Counted from the first letter of the stretch, positions 13,190 through 22,557 are shown. The stretch: DNA of 45,218 bases from an uncultured Phycisphaerales bacterium (GCA_937927975.1 CALEZT010000017.1:1-45218); one strand, 5' to 3'. The notes: generated from the sequence alone by a model not told the origin. Made by a program: numbers and translations.

Positions 13190-15883
13190 TCAGACCGGGT
13201 AGACCGGCAACTGAGCCCGCAGGAGCTCGTACAGGGTCTTGCCTTCCTTGATCGCCTCGGCCGCGGTCTTCTGGAACAGGGCCTGGAGCTGATCGTAGTC
13301 CATCTTCTTGAGGTCCGCGGCGGATCTCTTCTCGCCCTTGGCGTTGGCGGCGACGAACTTGGACATCGTGTCGGCCGACATTTCGCGAATGAGCTGCCAG
13401 AGTTCCTTGCCCTGACCGGCGGCCACCGCCCGGCCCAGCGCCAGCGACATCGACAGGATGGCGTTCATACCGAGCACGCTCTTACGCTGCATGGCGTGAA
13501 TCTTCTTGTCCTTCGGAGCGTCCTGCGGAATCCGGCCCATGCGAATCGCTTCGCCCAGTTCCAGACCCAGCAGTTCCTTGTCGGCGTCGAGCAGGGTGCC
13601 CAGCTTGCCGACCTTGCGGCCGACGAACGCCTTGGCGAGCACGCCCTCGATATGGCTGACGGCGTCCATGCAACCCTTGCCTTCGTACCGTCGGGACTTC
13701 TTCCAGAGGGCCGCCAGCTTGTCGTCGTTCTTGGCCTTGACGTCGGTGACCTTGACTTCCTTCTTGAAGCGGAAGGTGCCGTCGCCGGCGTTCTTGAACA
13801 TGTCGGGGTACTTCTTCGTGGTCTCGGAGGCCTCGATGATGCTGTCCACGTAGTGAATGGCCTCGTCCTCGCCGGCGCTGGTGCCCAGCGGGGTCGAGCC
13901 CTTGAAGCGGATGATGCCGCTCTTGCCGAGGAAGAGCGAGGCAGCTGCCGACGGGATACCCGCGTTGGTCGCCTCTTCGGTGCCGCTGACGGCCTCGATG
14001 GCCAGCATCTTGATGAACAGGCCCGTGATATCCACGTCGCCGGCGTCGGCCTTGAGGGTGACGTCCTGGCCGGTCAGCGTCTTGACCAGTTCCTTGATGG
14101 TTTCCTGGGTCTCTTTGCGCTCCTTCTCGGTCAGCTCGCGCTGCGAGGAACGGGCCAGGGCCAGAATCTCCATGACGCGGCCGTACTTCTGCAGACGCTC
14201 GGTGTTGGCGCCGCCGCCGCACTTCAAGCCGACGGCGTTCATCGCGGTGGCGATTTCCGCCTCGAACGGGTCGTTCGGGCTCTTGGACCGGTGGGAAACG
14301 ATCAGCTCGGCGCCGTAGCCCAGAGAGGTCAGCATGGCCAGCACGGTCTCGGTGACGGTGCCGATCTGGTTGGCCTTGATGAGGGAGGCGTTGATTTCGC
14401 CGTTCTTGGCGCACTTCTCGATATTCGAGTCCTTCGTGGTGACCAGGTCGTCGCCGACGATGAAGATCTTGTCGCCAAGCTCTTTCATCATGTTCTGCCA
14501 GCCCTGGTGGTCGCGTTCGCCGAAGCCGTCCTCGATGGAGAGAATCGGGATGCCGTCTTCCATGGATTTCTTGAAGAGGCCGAGGATCTGGTCGCGGCTC
14601 ATCTCGACCTTGTCCTTGTCGCGCCAGAAGCGGTACATGCCGACGGAATCCGGCTCGCCGCGTTCCTCGCGATAGGCGTTCTCGAGTTCGGAGCAGGCGG
14701 GGTCGAGCGCGATCGCGACGTCCACGCCGGGCACCAGTTCGCAGTCCAGAATGGCCTGCTTCATGAAGCGCCACATCCGCTGCTCGGGCACCTGGTCGGT
14801 GGGCTCTTTGTCGATGTAGGGGGCGATGCCGCCTTCGAGACCGACGCCCATGACCTTGGCGCCGGGGGCGGACTCGATGATTTCCTTCAGACGGGTCTGG
14901 AGCTTGACCGTCATTTCCTGCGAGTCTTCATAGGTTTTCGGCGACAGCGGCATGAACATGCTTTCCTGCATGCTGATGTTGCTCTCGGGATACTCTTTCT
15001 CAGTGTGCCGACCGCCCATGGCGCAGTTACGGTACTGCCAGGGGGCGGTGACGCGGCTGCCGTCCTTGAGGGTGACGTGCTGCATACGGCTGGTGAGCAT
15101 GGTCTTCTTGACCTGCGCCACGCGGGCCGGCCAGGCCTCGCCGGAGGCGGCGATCGCGGCGGCGCGGGCGGCGGCCTCCGCAGCGGCCTTCTCGCGGTTG
15201 CGGAATTCCTTCAGCTTGCCCGGGTCGGCCAGGAGTCTGTCGAGCAGGCCCACGATGCCGGGGGCGAGGAAGAACCGGCCGATGTAGATCATCCAGTCCT
15301 GACCTGCCGCCAGGCCCACGATGATGAAGAACGCGGCGATCGGCAGGCAGATCGTGGCCAGCCACTGGCTCCAGATCGGAGCGGCGGCCGACACCGCCAG
15401 GTTGTACGGCGCGTCGGGGGCGAAGTTGCCGTTCTCCTTGCGGACGCCGTAGAACTTGCCCCACGGGATCAGGGCAAACATCTGGGCGTAGTAGCCGAAC
15501 TTGTTGCCGCTCTTGAGGGCGGCGTCGGCCTTCTCCTGGGAGTCCTTGTTCAGAGCCGTCAGCTTGGCGGCCGTCAGGAAGTGGCCCATCTCATGGACCG
15601 CGATGGCGATGTGCCAGGACAGGTACAGAACGATCAGGGAAATCCACAACTCCGGGTGCGCCGGCGAGAACATGAAGTTCAGCACCGCATACTTGATGTT
15701 CGTGCCTGCTGCGACCTGCTCGGCCAAGTCTTTGGCCGGAAGGCTCAGGACCGATGAAATGAAGGCGGCATGGAACGAGACGAGCTTGTGGTTCGCGATG
15801 ACCCAGCCGCGCTCCAGGTACCCTGCGGGACCTTCCACAAGGTCGTGCATGCTTCTGTTCTTCTCCACCGCTGACTTGTTCAT
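13190..15883 (-). CDS. M50-like membrane domain fused to a circularly permuted enolase
   Basis: 897 aa in one uninterrupted frame, with AAGGAG 10 bases before the ATG and a good promoter at 15959-15987. Residues 1-225: membrane domain with four to five hydrophobic segments and HEMGH at 97-101, the zinc site of M50 (site-2) proteases; the usual second motif NxxPxxxLDG is not clear (LLDRLLADPGK at 213-223 is the nearest). 225-255: Ala-rich linker. 265-580: enolase barrel (normally the C-terminal domain). 620-835: enolase N-terminal domain (PLGTSAGEDEA loop; LGMNAILSMSLALGRA), normally found first. 836-897: helical tail ending TLYELLRAQLPVYPV, which resembles the native inter-domain segment. Yeast enolase residues map to S669 (S39), H293 (H159), E307 (E168), E350 (E211), D394 (D246), E451 (E295), D478 (D320), K503 (K345), H531-R532-S533 (373-375) and K554 (K396). 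Expected activity: 2-phosphoglycerate to phosphoenolpyruvate, anchored at the membrane. Confidence 0.85.
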   Translation of the reverse strand: MNKSAVEKNRSMHDLVEGPAGYLERGWVIANHKLVSFHAAFISSVLSLPAKDLAEQVAAGTNIKYAVLNFMFSPAHPELWISLIVLYLSWHIAIAVHEMGHFLTAAKLTALNKDSQEKADAALKSGNKFGYYAQMFALIPWGKFYGVRKENGNFAPDAPYNLAVSAAAPIWSQWLATICLPIAAFFIIVGLAAGQDWMIYIGRFFLAPGIVGLLDRLLADPGKLKEFRNREKAAAEAAARAAAIAASGEAWPARVAQVKKTMLTSRMQHVTLKDGSRVTAPWQYRNCAMGGRHTEKEYPESNISMQESMFMPLSPKTYEDSQEMTVKLQTRLKEIIESAPGAKVMGVGLEGGIAPYIDKEPTDQVPEQRMWRFMKQAILDCELVPGVDVAIALDPACSELENAYREERGEPDSVGMYRFWRDKDKVEMSRDQILGLFKKSMEDGIPILSIEDGFGERDHQGWQNMMKELGDKIFIVGDDLVTTKDSNIEKCAKNGEINASLIKANQIGTVTETVLAMLTSLGYGAELIVSHRSKSPNDPFEAEIATAMNAVGLKCGGGANTERLQKYGRVMEILALARSSQRELTEKERKETQETIKELVKTLTGQDVTLKADAGDVDITGLFIKMLAIEAVSGTEEATNAGIPSAAASLFLGKSGIIRFKGSTPLGTSAGEDEAIHYVDSIIEASETTKKYPDMFKNAGDGTFRFKKEVKVTDVKAKNDDKLAALWKKSRRYEGKGCMDAVSHIEGVLAKAFVGRKVGKLGTLLDADKELLGLELGEAIRMGRIPQDAPKDKKIHAMQRKSVLGMNAILSMSLALGRAVAAGQGKELWQLIREMSADTMSKFVAANAKGEKRSAADLKKMDYDQLQALFQKTAAEAIKEGKTLYELLRAQLPVYPV

Positions 15884-15958
15884 TCTGAACTTCTCCTTTT
15901 ACGTTATTCTCAACTGTCGAGGCAGGGTCGTACCTTCCCCGCGTTCGGGAAACGCAAG

Positions 15959-15987
15959 AACATACCGCCTTTGGAAAATCAAGTCAA
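15959..15987 (-). promoter_or_regulatory. Sigma-70-type promoter of the M50-enolase gene
   Basis: On the minus strand, TTGACT (15987-15982), 17 bp spacer, TATGTT (15964-15959). The predicted start near 15952 gives a ~70 nt leader ending in the AAGGAG ribosome site. Confidence 0.55.
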
Positions 15988-16269
15988 GGGAGATTCCGTC
16001 GAGAAACCCGATAGTTCTGTCAATTGCCGGCGGCGTTCCTACGCCTTCCGTCGGGAAACGGCCCTTCCCAAACAGAGAGGCTTCCGCGATCCTGCCCAGT
16101 CGTTTTTTTTTTCGAAAACCCGCAGAAACTCTGTAACACTCGCCCGTCGTCGGCGTCCATAGTGGTGAAGACGTCGAGGAATCAGGCCCTTGGGAGACTG
16201 CACGAGTGCAGATCGCCCATCTCCTCGCTGTTTTTGCCTTCTTGCGATACGGATCACTTTCTTTCGGAT

Positions 16270-16300
16270 GGCCGACTGGCGGAGGTCGGCCTTTCTTCTT
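16270..16300 (+). terminator. Intrinsic terminator-like hairpin upstream of psd
   Basis: Stem GGCCGAC / GTCGGCC with an 8 nt loop, followed by CTTTCTTCTT. No plus-strand gene ends just before it, so it may end a short untranslated transcript or attenuate psd. Confidence 0.45.
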
Positions 16301-16370
16301 GCGCCTGGGCGGGTCCACCGGTTGTTTTTGGTTGATTTGCAGACCTCGAACACATAGGATGACTCCACAT

Positions 16371-17102
16371 ATGCGAATTCCATTGACCAAGTACGGATTG
16401 CCGGAGGTGGTCGTCTATCCGGCGGCCGTCCTGGCGCTGATGGTCGCGGTCGGACTGTTTGGCCCCGCGTGGCTGCCGCTATGGGGAGTCGTGGCAGTTG
16501 AAGCGGCGTTGACGCTGGTTCTGGGGTGGGCCCTGATGTTCTTCCGGGACCCGCACCGGGCGCCGCCTCGGGACGAAAGCCTGCTCCTGGCACCGGCCGA
16601 CGGCACGATCACGGATGTGGGCATGGTCGAAGACGCCGAGTTCATCGGGGGGCCGGCGCTGCGCGTGGGGATCTTCCTGAGCATCTTCAACACGCACATC
16701 AACCGAGCCCCGTGCGGCGCGACGATCGAGAAGATCACCCACCGCCCAGGCAAATACCTCAACGCGATGAATAGCCGGGCCGGCCAGGTCAACGAATCGA
16801 ACAACATCGAGATGGTGCGGACAAGCCATCCAAAGGATCGCCTGCTCGTCCGCCAGATCAGCGGCGCCATCGCCCGTCGGATCGTTTGCGCCGCCAGAGA
16901 AGGCCAGCAGCTCACCGGCGGCGAGCCCTTCGGCATGATCAAGTTCGGATCTCGAACCGAGCTGTATCTGTCCGCCAGCGAGAACGTCGTGTGCATGGTC
17001 CGCATCGGGGACAAGGTCAAGGCGGGCGTCACCCCGCTGGTGAAGTACGGCCCTGCGTCGCTCCAGCAACCCTCCGTCTCTTCGACAGGCACAGGGTCAT
17101 GA
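16371..17102 (+). CDS. psd: Phosphatidylserine decarboxylase (short type)
   Basis: 243 aa from the ATG at 16371; an in-frame ATG at 16359 is also possible, and the longer frame to 16206 is rejected as non-coding. It decarboxylates phosphatidylserine to phosphatidylethanolamine. Two N-terminal hydrophobic segments (VVVYPAAVLALMVAVGLFG; WGVVAVEAALTLVLGWALMF), then FRDPHR, LAPADGTITDV, IFLSIFNTHINRAP with the catalytic His, and near the end MIKFGSRTELYL. Self-cleavage at the G-S bond of FGSR creates the pyruvoyl group in this class. pssA starts 4 bp after the stop, so the two steps of PE synthesis form one operon. Confidence 0.9.
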   Translation: MRIPLTKYGLPEVVVYPAAVLALMVAVGLFGPAWLPLWGVVAVEAALTLVLGWALMFFRDPHRAPPRDESLLLAPADGTITDVGMVEDAEFIGGPALRVGIFLSIFNTHINRAPCGATIEKITHRPGKYLNAMNSRAGQVNESNNIEMVRTSHPKDRLLVRQISGAIARRIVCAAREGQQLTGGEPFGMIKFGSRTELYLSASENVVCMVRIGDKVKAGVTPLVKYGPASLQQPSVSSTGTGS

Positions 17103-17105
17103 GAA

Positions 17106-18014
17106 ATGAATGGTAAACGCCAACAGATGATGACTCACAAACCGAGACGGCCTTTGTTCCGTCGGGTGCGAAGGCACCGCGTCAAGTACATCACCCTGCT
17201 GCCCTCGCTGGTGACGATCCTCAACGGCGTCTTCGGGTTCACCGCCATCGTCCTGGCCAGCAAAGCCAATCAGCCGGGAGCCGACAAGATGTCCGTCTAC
17301 GCGGTCGGAGGGTACATGGTCCTGCTGGCCATGGTCGCGGACATGCTCGACGGGCGCCTGGCGCGGATGAGCCAGAGCACCTCCAGTTTCGGAGGCCAGC
17401 TCGACAGTCTGTGCGATCTGATCAGCTTCGGCGTCGCTCCCGCCTTCCTCATGCTGCGGCTCGTGGAGAGCGAGCTGGAGCTTTCGGAGATCTTCTGCGG
17501 CAACCTGCTGCACCGGTTCATCTGGCTGGCGGCCCTGGTGTATCTCAGTTGCGCCGCGATCCGTCTGGCCCGGTTCAATGTGGAGAACGACGAGAACGAA
17601 ATGGCTCACATGAGCTTCGCGGGCCTGCCCAGTCCCGCCGCGGCCGGAACGGTCGTCAGCCTGGTCATCTTCCACCAGGAGCAGTATCCGGACCTGGATC
17701 TGATCGTGTATGGGCTGCCCCTGGTGGCCCTGGGCGTGGGAATCCTGATGGTCAGCCGGGTGCCTTACCCGCACATCGTCAACGTCTATCTTCGGGGCAA
17801 GAAGCCATTCGGCTATCTGATCCGCGTGCTGCTGTTCCTCGGGCTGGTCCTGTGGAAAATCCAGATCGCGATGGTGCTGATCTTCGGATACTTCGCGATG
17901 GGCAGTCTCGCCAAGTGGTTTTACGGCAAGCTGTTCCGCAAATCGGGTCCGCTCCTGGCCTCCGGCCAAACCCCGGCGGCCAACGTCCCGCACAACAACG
18001 ACCCGAACGTCTGA
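17106..18014 (+). CDS. pssA: CDP-diacylglycerol-serine O-phosphatidyltransferase
   Basis: 302 aa membrane enzyme that joins serine to CDP-diacylglycerol, making the phosphatidylserine used by the psd product encoded just upstream. The CDP-alcohol phosphatidyltransferase motif D-x2-DG-x2-AR-x8-G-x3-D-x3-D is complete: DMLDGRLARM followed by GGQLDSLCD (residues ~80-105). Six or more hydrophobic helices follow (e.g. IWLAALVYLSCAAIRLARF, GYLIRVLLFLGLVLWKIQIA). The Arg-rich N-terminus is typical of the Bacillus-type enzyme. The gene ends 4 bp from the stop of the convergent PilZ gene. Confidence 0.92.
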   Translation: MNGKRQQMMTHKPRRPLFRRVRRHRVKYITLLPSLVTILNGVFGFTAIVLASKANQPGADKMSVYAVGGYMVLLAMVADMLDGRLARMSQSTSSFGGQLDSLCDLISFGVAPAFLMLRLVESELELSEIFCGNLLHRFIWLAALVYLSCAAIRLARFNVENDENEMAHMSFAGLPSPAAAGTVVSLVIFHQEQYPDLDLIVYGLPLVALGVGILMVSRVPYPHIVNVYLRGKKPFGYLIRVLLFLGLVLWKIQIAMVLIFGYFAMGSLAKWFYGKLFRKSGPLLASGQTPAANVPHNNDPNV

Positions 18015-18018
18015 TCCG

Positions 18019-18879
18019 TCAATCCACCTGGAGTTCCGCGGGCGGCTGGGACGCGCCCGTCGTCGCCGGCTCGCTCACCGATCCGCCCATCTGGTTGACC
18101 TTGTGGTAGTGTTCGACCACCTTGGCCAGACGACTGAGGACCTCGCGTCCCTCCTCGCTGGCCTCCAGACCGACGATCTGCAGCCCGACGCACAGACCCT
18201 CTCGGTCGGCTGTGGGCAGGACGTTGCGGATCTGGGCGTTGAACATCAACGGGGTCTCGTAGGGCATGGGCGTGAACCGAACGCCCATGAACTGCCCCTT
18301 GTGGAAGTCCGTTTCGCCCGCGGCGCCGGCCTGCGAGTCCGGACCTCGCTTGAGCGGAACGATGATCTGGGCGCCGCCCGCGGAGATGTCCACGAGCCGG
18401 CCCTCGAAGTAGGCGTGCGTCTTCTCGGTGGGCGTGCGTTTGCCCGTTCGGTGCCAGAGCACGACGTTGACCTTCAGCGCCGGCGGCACGTTCACGCGGA
18501 AGTAGCTGCGGCGCTGGATCACGCCGATCCGCTCGGGAACCGCCAGAACGATCGTCCCGCCCGACAGCGGATCGGAGGAGGGCTCCAGGTCCACCACGAC
18601 GGTGTCGAAGACGAACTTGCCGTAGGCGTGCTTGAAGTTCATTCCGACCGGTTGTTCGATTCGGATGTTGATCGGGTGAGGTTTGCCGTCGGCGTGGAAC
18701 CCCTCGACGTAGAGCCTGCCGCCGCGGGCCGGATCGGACGAGAGCCGCTTCATCGCAACCTTGGCCACGTGCCATTTGTCCTTGGACAGGTACGACATGA
18801 TCGCGGCCGACTGGCTCTGCACGACAGCCTGGAGCACGGTCTGGGAATCCGCCCCCTGGAGCATCACGATGTCACTCAT
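18019..18879 (-). CDS. YcgR-like PilZ domain protein
   Basis: 286 aa. The N-terminal half (~20-145) is a beta-rich YcgR-like domain. The PilZ domain starts at IQRRSYFRVNVPP (~155-167), whose RRxxxR motif binds cyclic di-GMP, and continues with GRLVDISAGGAQI, the D-x-S-x2-G motif. A C-terminal tail rich in Ser/Pro follows. It is predicted to be a cytoplasmic c-di-GMP effector acting on motility, surface attachment or exopolysaccharide; which one cannot be told from its neighbours. GGGAGG precedes the ATG. Convergent with pssA. Confidence 0.85.
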   Translation of the reverse strand: MSDIVMLQGADSQTVLQAVVQSQSAAIMSYLSKDKWHVAKVAMKRLSSDPARGGRLYVEGFHADGKPHPINIRIEQPVGMNFKHAYGKFVFDTVVVDLEPSSDPLSGGTIVLAVPERIGVIQRRSYFRVNVPPALKVNVVLWHRTGKRTPTEKTHAYFEGRLVDISAGGAQIIVPLKRGPDSQAGAAGETDFHKGQFMGVRFTPMPYETPLMFNAQIRNVLPTADREGLCVGLQIVGLEASEEGREVLSRLAKVVEHYHKVNQMGGSVSEPATTGASQPPAELQVD

Positions 18880-19348
18880 ACAAACCTCCCATGCCTACGT
18901 CTAGGATAGCCCGCACGCGGTCTTGGCGTTCGGGGACTCCTGGCCCCCCACAGGGCACAATGAGCCTGTGGATCGAGGCTCGTCTAAACCATACGAAATG
19001 ATTCGGCCGGGGCCAAAGACCACATCAGCGTTTTATCCCGTTGTCGCGATCGATCTGCCTGCGCCCGCCCGCGACGCAGGCAAGGTCCTCGAATCACGCG
19101 TGTGGAAGCCCTGATCCCATCCCGCGCGCCAGGCCGATGAAGGCGTTCGCCACGATCTCCCTGGGTTTTTGCGAGGAGGGCATTTGTCCGTTTATAGGAC
19201 GTTCCTCTGGCTTCATTCAGCCCGTTCCAAAATCGCTTGATTGCACGAACGGTGGGCATGGGGTATGGTGTCTGGACTGTCCAGGGGCTCATCCGTCCCC
19301 TCTCTCGGAGCATGGTCGCAGTGAATGCCTGCGCATAGGAGATACAAC
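18880..19348. other. Divergent intergenic region
   Basis: About 470 bp between the PilZ gene and the fucosidase gene. Apart from the predicted promoter at 19241-19269 I see no gene, RNA structure or repeat. Confidence 0.5.
19241..19269 (+). promoter_or_regulatory. Possible sigma-70-type promoter for the GH95 gene
   Basis: TTGCAC (19241-19246), 17 bp spacer, TATGGT (19264-19269), about 80 bp upstream of the start codon at 19349. Confidence 0.4.
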
Positions 19349-21742
19349 ATGAGGATGCAATTCGTCGGTGTCGTCGCGATCGTTGTCCTGGGCTCTTTCG
19401 TCGGGTCCGCGGACGGGGGGACAAATGCTGGCCAGCGGGATCTGACGCTCTGGTACGCGCAGCCCGCCAAAGAATGGACTGAAGCCCTGCCCATCGGCAA
19501 CGGCCGGCTCGGTGCCATGGTCTTTGGAAGAACCTCCGACGAGCAGCTCCAGCTCAACGAGGACACCCTCTGGGACGGCCACCCTCGCGACACGACCAAT
19601 CCGCAGGCGCTGGAGGCGCTGCCGGAGGTCCGCCGGCTGCTGTTCGAGGGCAAGAACGCCGAAGCGACGAAACTGGCCGGCCAGAAGATGATGGGCCGTC
19701 CGATGGGCGTCGAGTCCTATCAGTCGCTGGGCGACCTGCACATCAGTTCCCCCGCCACCGGCACAATCGACGACTATCGACGAAGCCTCGACCTCGACAC
19801 AGGGATCGCTGCAACGACCTGGACCACCGACGGCGTCCGGTTCACCCGCGAGGTCTTCGCGTCGGCTCCCGACAACGTGGTCGCGATCCGAATCTCGGCC
19901 GACAAACCGGGGTCCATCACCTGCACCGCGACGCTCACCCGTCAGCAGGACGCCAATTGCGTCAGCGAAGGCGACAACGGAATCGCCCTTCGAGGCCAGA
20001 TCAAACGCCTGGATCGCAGCGGCAAGAACGTCGGGATGAAGTTCGAGGCCCGCGTCGTGGCCCGAGCCCAGGGCGGATCGGTCGCCAGCCGGGAGGGCAA
20101 ACTCCTCGTGGAAAAGGCCGACGAACTGCTTCTGCTGATTGCCGGCGCGACGAGCTATCGCGGCGGCGAGCCCGCGGACCTGTGCAAGGCCCATCTGCAC
20201 GCGGCCCGTGGTTCTTACGAGCAGCTCCGCGACCGACACGTGGCCGATCACCAGAGGCTCTTCCGTCGGGTCTCGCTGGATTTGGGACGCACCGAAGTCG
20301 CCGACAAGCCCACCGACCAGCGACTCGCTGCGATCGCCAAAGGCCAGGCCGACCCTGGACTTGCGGCCCTGTATTTCCAGTTCGGGCGTTATCTGCTGAT
20401 CGCCTGTTCCCGGCCGGGCGACCTGCCCGCCAACCTCCAGGGCCTCTGGAACGAGCACATGAAGGCCCCCTGGAACGCCGACTACCACACGAACATCAAC
20501 CTGCAGATGAACTACTGGCCTGCGGAAGTCGCCAACCTGGGCGAGTGCCACCTGCCCCTGTTCGACTACATGAAGGATTGCCTCGTGGAGTCGGGCAACC
20601 GAACCGCGAAGATTCACTATGGCTGCGACGGATGGGTCGTCCACCATCTCTCCGACATCTGGGGCTTCACCACGCCCGCCGACGGCGTCTGGGGCGTCTG
20701 GCTCATGGGCGGAGCCTGGCTGGCTCAGCATCCGTACGAGCACTACCTCTTCACGCGGGACGAGACTTTCCTCCGCGAGAGCGGCTATCCGCTGATGAAA
20801 GGAGCCGCCGAGTTCATGCTCGATTTCCTCGTCGAAGCCCCGGCGGGCACGCCCGTCGCAGGCAGACTCGTAACGAATCCATCGCATTCGCCGGAGAATC
20901 AGTTCCGCAAGCCCGACGGCTCGACCTCCATGTTCACCTACGGCGCCACGATGGACCTGCAAATCCTTCACGACCTGTTCACCAACTGCATCGAGGCCGC
21001 GACGATCCTGGATGTGGACATCGAGTTCCGCAAGCGACTTTCGGCAGCCCTGGAGAAGCTGGCCCCGCTGCAAATCAGCCCCAAGACCGGCCGGCTCCAG
21101 GAGTGGATCGAGGACTACGACGAGCCCGAGCCTGGCCATCGCCACGTGTCGCACCTGTATGGGCTCCACCCGGGCCGCCAGATCAGCCTGGCCCGGACGC
21201 CCGATCTGGCTCAGGCCGCCCGAAAGTCGCTCGAATACCGCCTCTCCCACGGCGGCGGCCACACCGGCTGGAGCCGCGCCTGGATCATCAATTTCTGGGC
21301 CCGCCTCCAGGAGGCCGAGAAGGCTCATGAGAACGTGGTCAAGCTCCTGGAGAAATCGACCCTGCCCAATCTGTTCGACAACCATCCGCCCTTCCAGATC
21401 GACGGCAACTTCGGCGGCGCCGCCGGCATCGCGGAGATGCTCGTGCAAAGCCACGCGAACGAGATCCACCTGCTGCCCGCCCTGCCGAAGGCCTGGCCGC
21501 AAGGCTCCGTCACCGGTCTGTGCGCCCGTGGCGGATTCGAAGTGGACCTCTACTGGAAAGACGGCAAGCTGGACAAAGGCATCCTCCGCTCCAAGGCCGG
21601 CGGCGTCTGCCGCCTCCGAAGCGCGACGCCTGTTCGCGTAAGCCTGGCCGGAACGCCGGTCACGACAAGCGGCTCGCCCAACGAGGTCGTATTCGCGACC
21701 CAGCCAGGCCGAAGCTATACGCTCGAAACACAGATTCGTTGA
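19349..21742 (+). CDS. GH95 family alpha-L-fucosidase/galactosidase, exported
   Basis: 797 aa from the ATG at 19349 (AGGAGA eight bases upstream). The signal peptide [20 protein letters not shown] ends near residue 22. The N-terminal beta domain opens [20 protein letters not shown]. An (alpha/alpha)6 barrel follows with family motifs [10 protein letters not shown] (catalytic-site Asn), [11 protein letters not shown] (general acid Glu), GHTGWSRAW and FQIDGNFGG (Asp activating water). A C-terminal beta domain ends the protein. It removes fucose (or related L-galactose) from glycans by an inverting mechanism, in the periplasm or outside. It stands alone, without a SusCD pair or other glycosidases nearby, so the natural polymer cannot be guessed. 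Confidence 0.92.
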   Translation: MRMQFVGVVAIVVLGSFVGSADGGTNAGQRDLTLWYAQPAKEWTEALPIGNGRLGAMVFGRTSDEQLQLNEDTLWDGHPRDTTNPQALEALPEVRRLLFEGKNAEATKLAGQKMMGRPMGVESYQSLGDLHISSPATGTIDDYRRSLDLDTGIAATTWTTDGVRFTREVFASAPDNVVAIRISADKPGSITCTATLTRQQDANCVSEGDNGIALRGQIKRLDRSGKNVGMKFEARVVARAQGGSVASREGKLLVEKADELLLLIAGATSYRGGEPADLCKAHLHAARGSYEQLRDRHVADHQRLFRRVSLDLGRTEVADKPTDQRLAAIAKGQADPGLAALYFQFGRYLLIACSRPGDLPANLQGLWNEHMKAPWNADYHTNINLQMNYWPAEVANLGECHLPLFDYMKDCLVESGNRTAKIHYGCDGWVVHHLSDIWGFTTPADGVWGVWLMGGAWLAQHPYEHYLFTRDETFLRESGYPLMKGAAEFMLDFLVEAPAGTPVAGRLVTNPSHSPENQFRKPDGSTSMFTYGATMDLQILHDLFTNCIEAATILDVDIEFRKRLSAALEKLAPLQISPKTGRLQEWIEDYDEPEPGHRHVSHLYGLHPGRQISLARTPDLAQAARKSLEYRLSHGGGHTGWSRAWIINFWARLQEAEKAHENVVKLLEKSTLPNLFDNHPPFQIDGNFGGAAGIAEMLVQSHANEIHLLPALPKAWPQGSVTGLCARGGFEVDLYWKDGKLDKGILRSKAGGVCRLRSATPVRVSLAGTPVTTSGSPNEVVFATQPGRSYTLETQIR

Positions 21743-21793
21743 ACCGACGCGATCCCCAGCCATAGATCTAAAACACAGTGAAGGACGGATGAA

Positions 21794-22516
21794 ATGCCTG
21801 TAGAGCTGGGTCTCGGATTGGTTTGGTATGCGGTGTTCGTGATCTCGACGACGTTTCACGAGGCCGCCCATGGCCTGGCCGCGTGGAAGCTGGGCGATCC
21901 CACGGCCCGCGAAGCCGGACTGGTCACGCTCGATCCGGTCCCGCACCTGCACAGATCGCCCATCGGCATGATCGTCGTTCCGATCGTCGCCTTCCTCACA
22001 TCGGTAACCACAGGCGGCGGATGGATGATCGGCTGGGCCAGCACTCCCTACGATCCCTATTGGGCCCAAGCCCATCGCAAGAAGGCGGCCTGGATGGCCT
22101 TGTCGGGACCGGCCGCCAACCTGGTGCTGATCCTTCTGGCTGCCGCGATCATTCGCATCGGCATGTCTGTGGGCCTGTTCGCGGCCCCGCTGGAATCGAC
22201 GTGGACGCAGATCACCGTTGCCCGCTCGCCGGGCCTGATCAGCAGCGTGGCGATCGTGGTCAGCGTCCTGTTCTCTTTGAACCTGATCCTGCTGGTCTTC
22301 AACCTGTTGCCCCTGCCCCCGCTCGACGGCAGCGAGATCGTCATGCTGTTCCTGGACGACCGCACGGCGGACCGCTACCGGGAATTCATGGCCCAGCCGG
22401 CGGCCGGCCTCATCGGTCTGGTCGTCGCCTGGAACCTCATCGCCGTTCTCCTGGGCCCGGCCCAGACCCTGGCTTTGAACCTCCTCTACCCCGGCGCCGG
22501 ATACGGGCATCAGTAA
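21794..22516 (+). CDS. Site-2 protease family (M50) membrane protein
   Basis: 240 aa with about six hydrophobic segments. HEAAH near residues 24-28 supplies two zinc ligands and the catalytic Glu; NLLPLPPLDGSEI near 170 supplies the third ligand (LDG). This is the small rhomboid-independent M50B type without a PDZ domain, similar to FwdE/SpoIVFB-like proteins. Its substrate is unknown. It starts 51 bp after the fucosidase and may share its transcript. Contrast the M50-like domain fused to enolase at 13190-15883, where the second motif is not clear. Confidence 0.85.
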   Translation: MPVELGLGLVWYAVFVISTTFHEAAHGLAAWKLGDPTAREAGLVTLDPVPHLHRSPIGMIVVPIVAFLTSVTTGGGWMIGWASTPYDPYWAQAHRKKAAWMALSGPAANLVLILLAAAIIRIGMSVGLFAAPLESTWTQITVARSPGLISSVAIVVSVLFSLNLILLVFNLLPLPPLDGSEIVMLFLDDRTADRYREFMAQPAAGLIGLVVAWNLIAVLLGPAQTLALNLLYPGAGYGHQ

Positions 22517-22557
22517 TCTCGTATTGCCCACTGCAGGTGCCTTGCGGTCGGACGGCT

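Larger units (their letters stand above)
15884..16370. other. Divergent intergenic region between M50-enolase and psd
   Basis: About 490 bp. It holds the promoter for the M50-enolase gene (15959-15987), a T9-10 tract near 16105, and a perfect 7 bp stem GGCCGAC/GTCGGCC (16270-16291) followed by TTTCTTCTT on the plus strand. That stem looks like an intrinsic terminator or attenuator ~70 bp before psd. TTGATT at 16332 and TAGGAT at 16355 (17 bp apart) may form a psd promoter giving an almost leaderless mRNA. No gene is evident. Confidence 0.5.

Noticed and set aside
13496..15757. 753-codon open frame on the plus strand
   Set aside because: It is antisense to the M50-enolase gene. Its translation is low-complexity (runs of G, A, D, V, L, R, H) typical of the complement of a GC-rich gene.
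13190..15883. Two neighbouring genes (M50 protease and enolase) joined by a sequencing error
   Set aside because: The frame is open throughout with no internal start region between the parts, and the swapped order of the enolase domains cannot be produced by a single indel.
16206..16370. N-terminal extension of psd
   Set aside because: The added residues come from the hairpin region and are not conserved in the enzyme family.
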